64,000 nt of DNA from JAZUCL01 sp045639125 (GTDB lineage: Bacteria > Bacillota > Clostridia > Oscillospirales > QAMX01). Below the pieces are notes generated by a model. It was given only the letters and a program-made list of their open reading frames with translations, did not search any database and was not told the origin of the DNA. Positions within the stretch are counted from its first letter, which is position 1. Every line of letters starts with the position of its first letter. The stretch lies in NCBI GenBank assembly GCA_045639125.1, contig JAZUCL010000012.1, positions 61,256-125,255 on the forward strand, given 5' to 3'. Shown piece after piece: positions 17,634-25,376 of the stretch. A program made the position numbers and the translations under genes.

Positions 17634-18851
17634 ATGTATAAGGAAATTTCCGGCGGTGTTACCGCCGCTAAAGGCTTTCGTGCCGCAGGTATTCATTGTG
17701 GTGTTAAAAAAGGCAGTACAAAACGTGATTTAGGTCTTATTGTTGCTGATTGCGATTGTGTAGCAGCAGGTGTATTTACTCGCAATCGTGTAAAAGCCGC
17801 TTGTGTTACTTTAACTATGGACTATATATCAGATGGTAAGGCAAGAGCCGCTATATGCAATTCAGGTAACGCCAACGCTTGTGCTCCTGACGGACACGAA
17901 AACGCCGAGCGTATGGCAAAGGCAGTTGCTTCTGTCGTTGGCTGTGATGAACGTGACGTTATCGTATGCTCCACAGGTGTTATCGGTCAGCGACTCAATG
18001 TTGAGGCTATTGAAAAAGGTGTTCCTGCCGTATATGAACTTTTAAGCAAAGACGGTAATGACGATATGTGTGAGGCAATCCTCACAACCGACACAGTAAA
18101 AAAGGAATGTACTGTGGAAATTGAAATTGACGGAAAGACAGTAACTGTCGGCGGTATCTGTAAAGGAAGTGGAATGATCCACCCAAATATGGGTACAATG
18201 CTCGGCTTCATTACAACTGACGTAGCAATCTCCCACGAGATGCTTAAAAAGGCATTGTCTGAGATTACTGAGGCTACGTTTAATCGTGTCAGCGTAGATG
18301 GTGATACGTCTACAAACGATACGTGTACTGTTATGGCATCCGGTCTTGCAAAAAACACACCCATCACATCAGAGTGTGCTGACTATGACCGCTTCTATAC
18401 AGCACTTTATGCTGTTATGCTTTCCCTTGCCCGTGCTATCGCTCGTGACGGCGAGGGTGCGACAAAACTTCTGACTTGTACCGTCTCAGGCACGTCAACT
18501 CAAGAAAAGGCTGACAACTTATCAAAGGCTGTTATCACATCATCTTTGACGAAGGCGGCTATGTTTGGTGCTGATGCAAACTGGGGCCGTGTTCTGTGTG
18601 CTATGGGCTACTCGGGCGAGGAATTTGATCCTGAACAGGTAGACGTAAGTTTCGTATCTCAGGCAGGTGAAGTTAAAGTTTGTGAGTACGGACGTGCGTT
18701 GCCTTTTGATGAGGGCGTCGCAAAGAAGGTATTATCAGAGAGTGAAATTATCATTAAAATTATTCTCCGTGAGGGTACACACGACGGCTATGCATTCGGC
18801 TGTGATTTGACTTATGACTACGTCAAAATCAACGGCGATTACAGAACCTAA
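17634..18851 (+). CDS. argJ: Glutamate N-acetyltransferase / amino-acid acetyltransferase
   Basis: 405-residue ArgJ. It transfers the acetyl group from N-acetylornithine to glutamate and often can also make N-acetylglutamate from acetyl-CoA. The protein self-cleaves before a nucleophilic Thr; here that residue is Thr188 in GTMLGF, where many homologues have ATMLGF. Other markers are SGNANAC near residue 78 and CSTGVIGQRL near 110. AAAGGAA lies upstream of the ATG. Whether it is mono- or bifunctional cannot be told from sequence alone. Confidence 0.97.
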   Translation: MYKEISGGVTAAKGFRAAGIHCGVKKGSTKRDLGLIVADCDCVAAGVFTRNRVKAACVTLTMDYISDGKARAAICNSGNANACAPDGHENAERMAKAVASVVGCDERDVIVCSTGVIGQRLNVEAIEKGVPAVYELLSKDGNDDMCEAILTTDTVKKECTVEIEIDGKTVTVGGICKGSGMIHPNMGTMLGFITTDVAISHEMLKKALSEITEATFNRVSVDGDTSTNDTCTVMASGLAKNTPITSECADYDRFYTALYAVMLSLARAIARDGEGATKLLTCTVSGTSTQEKADNLSKAVITSSLTKAAMFGADANWGRVLCAMGYSGEEFDPEQVDVSFVSQAGEVKVCEYGRALPFDEGVAKKVLSESEIIIKIILREGTHDGYAFGCDLTYDYVKINGDYRT

Positions 18852-18868
18852 TTTAGGGGGCAATAAAA

Positions 18869-19741
18869 ATGTCAGAACTTGGAATTACAAATATACATAA
18901 AGCCAGCGTACTTGTAGAGGCACTTCCCTACATTCAAAAGTACGAGGGAAAGACAATAGTTGTTAAATACGGCGGTAACGCTATGATAAACGAAGAACTT
19001 AAAGATAGCGTTATGAACGATATAATTTTGTTAAAACTTGTAGGTATCAACGTAGTTTTGGTACACGGCGGCGGACCTGAGATAAACGATATGCTGAAAA
19101 AGACAGGTAAAGAGTCTAAGTTTGTAAATGGACTTCGCTATACAGACGAAGAAACCATGAATATCGTGCAGATGGTACTGTGCGGAAAGGTAAACAAGGA
19201 CTTAGTAAATCTTATAAATCGAAAAGGCGGTCATGCTATCGGCATTTCGGGTATTGACGGCGAACTGTTTAAGGCGGTAAAACTCAATGACGGCTTCGAC
19301 TACGGATATGTAGGCGAGGTGTGTGACGTAAATCCTAAAATTGTTACAGATGCTATTGCAAACGGATTTATTCCTGTCGTATCGACTGTCGCACAGGGTA
19401 TGGATGATGACTGTGCCTACAATATCAATGCAGATATTGCGGCGGCAAAACTTGCTATTGCACTTAAAGCAGAAAAGTACATTCTTCTTACAGACGTAAG
19501 AGGTATTTTACGTGACCCCAAAGATGACTCAACGCTTATTCGTGAACTTCATATTGACGATGTAAAAGGTCTGTATGAGGAAGGTATAATCAGCGGTGGT
19601 ATGATTCCAAAAGTAAACTGCTGTGTAGATGCCATGACTCATGGTGTCAACAAGGCGAATATTCAAGACGGACGTGTAAACCACTCTATCCTCATTGAAA
19701 TACTCTCCGATGAGGGTGTCGGAACGATGATTGTAAAGTAA
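18869..19741 (+). CDS. argB: Acetylglutamate kinase
   Basis: 290-residue amino-acid kinase that phosphorylates N-acetylglutamate. The nucleotide-binding elements VVKYGGNAM (about residues 27-35) and VLVHGGGPEIN (about 63-73) are present, with the later NADIAAAKLAIALKAEK and the ADP-site GGMIPKV (about 242). AGGGGGC precedes the ATG. The N-terminal extension associated with arginine-sensitive forms is present in short form. It overlaps the Nudix gene by one base. Confidence 0.98.
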   Translation: MSELGITNIHKASVLVEALPYIQKYEGKTIVVKYGGNAMINEELKDSVMNDIILLKLVGINVVLVHGGGPEINDMLKKTGKESKFVNGLRYTDEETMNIVQMVLCGKVNKDLVNLINRKGGHAIGISGIDGELFKAVKLNDGFDYGYVGEVCDVNPKIVTDAIANGFIPVVSTVAQGMDDDCAYNINADIAAAKLAIALKAEKYILLTDVRGILRDPKDDSTLIRELHIDDVKGLYEEGIISGGMIPKVNCCVDAMTHGVNKANIQDGRVNHSILIEILSDEGVGTMIVK

Positions 19742-20208
19742 TGTCAGATTATATTAAAGAACTTCGTGACCTTGTGGGACATCGTCCACTACTGTTATGT
19801 GGTTGCGGTGCGTATATCATAAAGGACAACAAGGTACTCCTCCAACGCCGTCGTGACAATGGAATGTGGGCTGCCCACGGTGGTATAATGGAGCCCGGAG
19901 AAACGACTGACGGCACAATGATACGTGAAATCTTAGAAGAAACAGGTCTTAGCGTTACAAAATATGAGTTTTTCTGTATTGCCTCCGGCAAGGAGGTTTA
20001 CAACGTATATCCAAATGGTGACGAGTGCTATTTTGTAAATGTGGTGTATATTGTAACTGACTTTACAGGCGAACTCAAACCGCAGGATTTAGAAGTTTCC
20101 CAACTTCATTGGTTTAGTTATGACACTTTGCCAAGAGTTGATGAGATGAATCCGGCAGACCGTTTCTCCTATCGTTTATTAAGACAACGCTTAGGCATAG
20201 ACGAATAG
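19741..20208 (+). CDS. Nudix hydrolase inside the arg cluster
   Basis: 155-residue Nudix protein with a perfect Nudix box spanning about residues 39-61: G-x5-E-x7-R-E-U-x-E-E-x-G-U, read as GGIMEPGE followed by REILEETGL. The fold hydrolyses nucleoside diphosphates linked to another group; the precise substrate is unknown. It starts within the argB stop codon and precedes argD by 17 bp, so it is part of the operon. The protein has no extra domain. A house-cleaning role, or a role tied to a nucleotide cofactor of the pathway, is possible but not shown. Confidence 0.92.
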   Translation: MSDYIKELRDLVGHRPLLLCGCGAYIIKDNKVLLQRRRDNGMWAAHGGIMEPGETTDGTMIREILEETGLSVTKYEFFCIASGKEVYNVYPNGDECYFVNVVYIVTDFTGELKPQDLEVSQLHWFSYDTLPRVDEMNPADRFSYRLLRQRLGIDE

Positions 20209-20225
20209 AAAGGACTGAATTTCCC

Positions 20226-21413
20226 ATGAATTCTCAAAATATAATGGCTCGTGACCGTGACAATGTAATGGCAACTTACGGACGTTTCCCTGTTGCTATT
20301 GACCACGGTAAAGGAGCCTGCCTCTATACTCCGGAGGGTAAGGAATATATTGACTTCACAAGCGGTATCGGTGTATCTTCAGTCGGTTACGGCTGTGATG
20401 CTTGGGTAAATGCAGTCAGTACACAGGCTGCAAAACTTGCACACGTTTCAAATCTCTACTACACAAATCCATGCACTGAGGTTGCTGAAAAACTTATGAG
20501 TGCATCCGGTATGTCTAAAATTTTCTTTGCAAACTCAGGTGCTGAGGCAAACGAAGGTGCAATTAAAGTCGCAAGAAAGTACTCATTTGATAAGTATGGC
20601 GAAGGCAGAAGTACAATTTTGACTCTCAACAATTCGTTCCACGGCAGAACCGTCACAACTTTGGCGGCTACCGGTCAGGAGCATTTTCATCAGTATTTCT
20701 TCCCCTTTACAGGAGATTTCAAGCACTGTCGTGCAGATATTTCCGCTGTCAAGACAGCGTTGACTGAGTCTGTATGTGCTGTTATGTTTGAACTTGTACA
20801 AGGCGAGGGCGGTGTATTCCCCCTTGACCGTGACTTCGTAACCCAACTTGTAAAAATCTGCCGTGAGCGTGATATTCTCGTTTTAGTTGACGAAGTTCAA
20901 ACAGGTATTGGAAGAACAGGTACGCTGTTTGCTTATGAGCAGTTTGGCTTTACTCCTGACGTTGTCACAGTAGCAAAGGGACTTGGCGGCGGTCTGCCTA
21001 TTGGTGGCGTTATCTGTGCCGACACTTGTGACAAGGTACTGTCGGCAGGTCTTCACGGCTCAACTTTCGGCGGAAACCCAATTTCCTGTGCAGCGGCAAA
21101 CGCCGTTTTAGACATTGTTAATACGCCTGAGTTTCTTATGGAAGTTTCCAAGAAAGGCGAATATATTAGAAATCGTATAGAGAAGATGAATATACCTTTC
21201 TTTACAGGCATGCGTGGTTTAGGTCTTATGTTAGGTATCGGTGTAGACGCTACCCACACCCACAAGGAACTTGTGGGCAAGTTAGTTGAACAAGGTCTAC
21301 TATGTCTTACAGCAGGTAAGGACACAATCCGCCTCCTTCCTCCTCTTACAATAACTTACGAAGAAATTGACCGTGGTCTTGATATTTTTGAAAAAACAAT
21401 GAAATCCCTGTAA
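20226..21413 (+). CDS. argD: Acetylornithine aminotransferase
   Basis: 395-residue class III PLP aminotransferase, converting N-acetylglutamate semialdehyde to N-acetylornithine with glutamate. The PLP lysine is Lys251 in VAKGLGGGLPIGG, preceded by the Asp of LVDEVQTGIGRTG that binds the pyridine nitrogen. The first part matches NSGAEANEGAIKVARK. AAAGGA lies upstream of the ATG. It is the penultimate gene of the arginine cluster, 23 bp before argF; some homologues also act on succinyl-diaminopimelate. Confidence 0.97.
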   Translation: MNSQNIMARDRDNVMATYGRFPVAIDHGKGACLYTPEGKEYIDFTSGIGVSSVGYGCDAWVNAVSTQAAKLAHVSNLYYTNPCTEVAEKLMSASGMSKIFFANSGAEANEGAIKVARKYSFDKYGEGRSTILTLNNSFHGRTVTTLAATGQEHFHQYFFPFTGDFKHCRADISAVKTALTESVCAVMFELVQGEGGVFPLDRDFVTQLVKICRERDILVLVDEVQTGIGRTGTLFAYEQFGFTPDVVTVAKGLGGGLPIGGVICADTCDKVLSAGLHGSTFGGNPISCAAANAVLDIVNTPEFLMEVSKKGEYIRNRIEKMNIPFFTGMRGLGLMLGIGVDATHTHKELVGKLVEQGLLCLTAGKDTIRLLPPLTITYEEIDRGLDIFEKTMKSL

Positions 21414-21436
21414 TATGGGTGAAAGGAATAAAAGTA

Positions 21437-22366
21437 ATGAAGAAGGATTTTTTGAAACTGCTTGACTATTCAAGTGAGGAACTTGAACGTATATTGAAGT
21501 TAGCAGAAAAACTTAAATTTGACCAAAAGCGTGGTATTGAGTCAAAGCCTCTTGAAGGTAAGTCACTTGGTATGATTTTCACCAAGTCCTCTACCCGTAC
21601 CCGTGTATCGTTTGAAGTTGGTATATACCAGTTAGGCGGTCAAGGTCTGTTTTTAAGTCCTCGTGACTTGCAAATCGGCAGAGGTGAGCCTATTGAAGAC
21701 ACTGCTCGTGTTCTCTCCCGCTACCTTGACGGCATTATGATTCGTACTTTTGAGCAAAAAGAAGTTGAGGATCTTGCAAAGTACGCATCTATTCCTATAA
21801 TCAACGGTTTGACTGACTTCTGCCACCCATGTCAAGTAATGGCAGACCTTCAGACTATCCGTGAGTATAAAGGCGGTACAAAGGATAGAAAGTTGTGTTA
21901 TGTGGGTGATGGCAATAACATGGCAAACTCACTTATTGTCGGTGGCTTAAAATCAGGTATGTCAGTTTCTATCGCTTGCCCTGACAACTATCGTCCCGAC
22001 CCAATCGTTTTAGACTTTGCCGCACAGTACGGTGACAAGTTTACAGTTACATCGGATATTGCTGCTGCGACAAAAGATGCTGACGTTCTTTATACAGACG
22101 TATGGGCATCTATGGGACAAGAGGACGAGGCGGCTGAGCGTAAACTCGTATTTAAGGATTACTGTATCAATCAAGACGTATGTGCCAATGCCGCAAAGGA
22201 TGTAATGGTACTCCACTGTTTGCCTGCTCACCGTGGTGAGGAGATTATGGCTGACGTATTTGAGGCACATGCAAATGAGATTTTTGATGAAGCGGAAAAC
22301 CGCCTTCACGCTCAAAAGGCAATTATGGTCTATACCATGGGTAACCCTGACTTATTTATATTGTAA
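21437..22366 (+). CDS. argF: Ornithine carbamoyltransferase
   Basis: 309-residue anabolic OTCase that makes citrulline from ornithine and carbamoyl phosphate. The carbamoyl-phosphate loop STRTRVSFE (about residues 51-59), FCHPCQVMADLQT (about 132-144) and HCLPAHRGEEI (about 264-274) are intact. I use the ATG at 21437 with GAAAGGA upstream. No carAB is in the window, so carbamoyl phosphate must come from genes elsewhere. A terminator follows at 22373-22409. Confidence 0.97.
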   Translation: MKKDFLKLLDYSSEELERILKLAEKLKFDQKRGIESKPLEGKSLGMIFTKSSTRTRVSFEVGIYQLGGQGLFLSPRDLQIGRGEPIEDTARVLSRYLDGIMIRTFEQKEVEDLAKYASIPIINGLTDFCHPCQVMADLQTIREYKGGTKDRKLCYVGDGNNMANSLIVGGLKSGMSVSIACPDNYRPDPIVLDFAAQYGDKFTVTSDIAAATKDADVLYTDVWASMGQEDEAAERKLVFKDYCINQDVCANAAKDVMVLHCLPAHRGEEIMADVFEAHANEIFDEAENRLHAQKAIMVYTMGNPDLFIL

Positions 22367-22372
22367 AACCTT

Positions 22373-22409
22373 TGCTTGCTGTCCAAAAACTTTGGACAGC
22401 AAGCATTTT
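22373..22409 (+). terminator. Terminator of the arginine cluster
   Basis: Stem TGCTTGCTGTCC / GGACAGCAAGCA with a short loop and TTTTG after it, just downstream of the argF stop. Confidence 0.88.
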
Positions 22410-22463
22410 GTGTTTATTTTCACTCTTTTTGTTCTTCTTTACGGTTTATACATAAATGTACGC

Positions 22464-22492
22464 TTGCTATTTTAATTTAGTTGTGCTATGAT
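22464..22492 (+). promoter_or_regulatory. Promoter for the membrane protein gene at 22565
   Basis: TTGCTA (22464-22469), 17-bp spacer, TATGAT (22487-22492). It probably drives the downstream gene and may also feed the RNA-methyltransferase/dprA/topA series. Confidence 0.6.
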
Positions 22493-22564
22493 AAAAAATG
22501 TGTATCTATTTGAAAATATAGTGGCTGCTTTAAATGAGCAAGAATACGAAAGGTTGAATAGACA

Positions 22565-23350
22565 ATGAGTTCCCAAAACGGTAAAATCAATAAAGACCCA
22601 TATTCATTTGACACAATGACTAAAAATGTGAAGCCATCAACTATAAAAGACCCATATAAGATTTCAGACAATAAATTGATCGCATGGTTTCAAAGATATT
22701 GGTATTACTATAAAGCACCTGCAATTATTTGCGGTATTATACTGCTTTTAGTATGTTTCTTTGTCTATGATATGGTGACGAAAAAAGAAGCCGATATGAA
22801 TTTTACAATTATTTCTGAATATGGTGTATCTGAGGAACACCTTTATGAACTTGCAACCCACGTAACTGACTATATTGTGGATGCAAACTTAGACGGTACT
22901 ACACATATTTCTCCCCAAACGCTGATTTTAACAGAAAATCCTAAAGATGACAAAGAAATGGTAGCCTACTACCAGATTATGGTAATGTTCTCAGACGCAA
23001 ATCATGTGGCATTTATTGTCGATGAATATGCATACGATTACATGATGAATTCTAATGCATTGGAGAAACTTAGCCACTTCGGTCTTGAAAGTGATGAGGA
23101 ATACCGCCTCAAACTCAATGATACAATATTTATGAAAGATACTGCTCTCAACGAAAAAGGTCCGTATTATCTCGTCTTTAAGATTTGTAATGCAGACTAT
23201 GTGGACGACACTGTAATTCGTTGCAAGTACGATATGTTTGTAGAACTTGCCGAGGATATTATAGGTGAAGAATCCGAAGATGACTCCGCTGTTGAAAGCA
23301 ACAGCGACAAACTCAAAAGACTTGCAAAAGAGGCTGTAAACGCTCAATAA
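22565..23350 (+). CDS. Single-pass membrane protein of unknown function
   Basis: 261-residue protein with a polar N-terminal tail of about 45 residues (many Asp, Lys, Tyr), one membrane helix (about residues 51-71, PAIICGIILLLVCFFVYDMV), and a roughly 190-residue acidic C-terminal part ending in a basic-flanked tail (KLKRLAKEAVNAQ). No domain is recognised. The polar tail precedes a single transmembrane segment, so an N-in/C-out anchor with an extracellular acidic domain is the natural reading; no signal-peptidase site is obvious. AAAGG precedes the ATG. It lies 20 bp before the RNA methyltransferase gene, likely in one transcript. Confidence 0.7.
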   Translation: MSSQNGKINKDPYSFDTMTKNVKPSTIKDPYKISDNKLIAWFQRYWYYYKAPAIICGIILLLVCFFVYDMVTKKEADMNFTIISEYGVSEEHLYELATHVTDYIVDANLDGTTHISPQTLILTENPKDDKEMVAYYQIMVMFSDANHVAFIVDEYAYDYMMNSNALEKLSHFGLESDEEYRLKLNDTIFMKDTALNEKGPYYLVFKICNADYVDDTVIRCKYDMFVELAEDIIGEESEDDSAVESNSDKLKRLAKEAVNAQ

Positions 23351-23370
23351 GTACCAAAGGAGGTGCGGTG

Positions 23371-24165
23371 ATGGTAAAGACTGTTACAGGTCGTGATAAC
23401 CCGACACTTAAAGAATTTAGAAAACTTGCAAGTGGGAAAAAATACCGCACACAATCAGGCTTATACGTCTGTGAGGGCGAAAAACTATTTTGCGAAGCAA
23501 TACGCAGCGGACAAGATGTACCTTGTGCAATATGGGAACAGACGGCACTTGAGTCACTATCAAACGAGAGTGCAGCGTGTCTGAGTATTGCGGAAGAAAA
23601 CGGCTGTCGTATTATTTCAGTAGATGAAAGCATTTATGGCTCTATTACGACTCTTGAAAATTATAAAGGTGTAATTTTCACCTGCAAAATCCCCGATATG
23701 TCTGTTGATGTAACTTTAGGTCGTGGTTATCTCGCCCTTGACGGAGTACAAGACCCGGGAAATGTAGGCACTATTCTTCGTACTGCCGACGCCTTTGGTA
23801 TCAGCGTATTTTTACTCGACGGTTGTGCCGATGTATTTAATCCTAAAACCGTACGTGCTACAATGGGTTCACTGTTTCGTGTACCGTTTGAATATGTGAC
23901 AAAAGCACAGTATCTTGAAAAAATGCACTCGGCCGGGATTTTAGTATACGCAACAGCACTTTTAGATACAAGTAGCAGTCTATCCTCTACTCCTCTTAAA
24001 AACGCCTCCTTAGTTATTGGAAGTGAGGGTAGCGGCGTATCTGATGAAATCCTTAACGGTGCTGACGGACACGTTATCTTACCTATGAAAGGTGATACCG
24101 AGTCCTTAAACGCTGCAATTGCAGCATCAATTGTCATGTGGGAGATGAGTAAAGTATGTCAATGA
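23371..24165 (+). CDS. TrmH-family (SpoU-type) RNA methyltransferase
   Basis: 264-residue SPOUT-class methyltransferase that modifies ribose 2'-O of rRNA or tRNA. The knot motifs are visible: NPGNVGTILRTADAFG (motif 1, about residues 129-144), IGSEGSGVS (motif 2, about 216-224) and LPMKGDTESLNAA (motif 3, about 237-249). An N-terminal substrate-binding domain (residues 1-105) gives the length of the rRNA-methylating TrmH/RlmB group. AGGAGG lies 7 bp before the ATG. The stop overlaps dprA by ten bases. The target RNA cannot be named. Confidence 0.9.
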   Translation: MVKTVTGRDNPTLKEFRKLASGKKYRTQSGLYVCEGEKLFCEAIRSGQDVPCAIWEQTALESLSNESAACLSIAEENGCRIISVDESIYGSITTLENYKGVIFTCKIPDMSVDVTLGRGYLALDGVQDPGNVGTILRTADAFGISVFLLDGCADVFNPKTVRATMGSLFRVPFEYVTKAQYLEKMHSAGILVYATALLDTSSSLSSTPLKNASLVIGSEGSGVSDEILNGADGHVILPMKGDTESLNAAIAASIVMWEMSKVCQ

Positions 24166-25358
24166 GGCATTGGATTTGGCTATCTACCATTGGACTTTCT
24201 GTAAAAAGCGAACTTAAACTGTTGGAGCGTTTTGAGTCACCTGAACGTATCTATGATGAAACAGAACAAAATCTCAAACAGGTATTAAGACCCGGCGAAG
24301 TTGCGGCAATACTTAAAAGTAAGAGTCTTGACAATGCAGACTCTATTTTGGCAGAGTGTATAAGAAACAAAATACAAATTCTTACAATCCGTGATGCCCT
24401 ATACCCTGACCGACTCCGCAACATTGACGATCCTCCAGTGGTGTTATATGTAAAGGGAACACTTCCTCCTATAGATGATGAAGTGACGATTGCCGTTGTC
24501 GGTACGAGAAAGCCATCTGATCGTGCAAAACAGACTACTCATACCCTTGCCTATGACCTTGCAAGAAGCGGTGCAATTATTGTATCGGGTATGGCAGAGG
24601 GCATAGACGGTGCCGCCCATCTCGGTGCACTTGACGCAGACGCCTGCACTATTGCCGTATTTGGTTGTGGTGTAGATATTTGTTATCCTAAAATACATGA
24701 AAAACTTATGAAAAATATTCTCAAACACGGCTGTATTGTATCTGAGTATGCACCCGGCGTGTCTCCGTCAAAAATCACCTTTCCTGCAAGAAATCGTATT
24801 ATCTCAGGTTTATCTCTCGGTACACTTGTAGTAAGTGCACCTGTTAGAAGTGGTTCACTTATCACGGCAAATATTGCTCTTGAACAAGGTCGTGACGTGT
24901 TTGCCGTGCCCGGTGCTATTGACGATGCCAACTTTGAGGGTTCAAACGAACTTATAAAATCCGGTGCGACTCCTGTAACTCATGCTGGAGATATTTTGGA
25001 AGCGTACACATTCCGCTATCCTCAACTTCGCCCTGACAATGCAAAAAGCACACGTGGCGGATACTTTTCCACATTAAAGCGTATAATTGGCATTGATGAT
25101 GAAAAGAAGCATAAAAAAGAAGTTAACGTCAGTAAATCCCCGGCAGTCCCTGACGTAAATGAATTGATAAAAAATCTGACAAACGAAGATGATAAGGCTA
25201 TTGTCACCGTCCTTGCCGATGGCGAGTTGCAAATTGACAACATAGCAGAACGCACAGAACTTCCCATACAAGTTATCTTAACTCGAATGACGATGCTTGA
25301 AATGGACGGTGTTGTATGTCAGAAACCCGGCAAGTATTTTGAACTCGTCGGTAAGTAA
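24156..25358 (+). CDS. dprA: DNA-processing protein DprA
   Basis: 400-residue DprA/Smf. It binds incoming single-stranded DNA and helps load RecA in transformation; many non-competent Firmicutes keep it. A helix-hairpin-helix/SAM-like N-terminus (to about residue 75) precedes the Rossmann-like DprA core: VVGTRKPSDRAK (about 112), IVSGMAEGIDGAAHLGAL (about 147), PARNRIISGLSLGTLVVSA (about 210), SGSLITANIALEQGRDVFAVPG (about 231). A C-terminal winged-helix-like end is seen after residue 330. The start overlaps the preceding gene, and topA follows by 18 bp in the classical dprA-topA order. Confidence 0.96.
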   Translation: MSMRHWIWLSTIGLSVKSELKLLERFESPERIYDETEQNLKQVLRPGEVAAILKSKSLDNADSILAECIRNKIQILTIRDALYPDRLRNIDDPPVVLYVKGTLPPIDDEVTIAVVGTRKPSDRAKQTTHTLAYDLARSGAIIVSGMAEGIDGAAHLGALDADACTIAVFGCGVDICYPKIHEKLMKNILKHGCIVSEYAPGVSPSKITFPARNRIISGLSLGTLVVSAPVRSGSLITANIALEQGRDVFAVPGAIDDANFEGSNELIKSGATPVTHAGDILEAYTFRYPQLRPDNAKSTRGGYFSTLKRIIGIDDEKKHKKEVNVSKSPAVPDVNELIKNLTNEDDKAIVTVLADGELQIDNIAERTELPIQVILTRMTMLEMDGVVCQKPGKYFELVGK

Positions 25359-25376
25359 ACATTTGGGAGGAAAATA

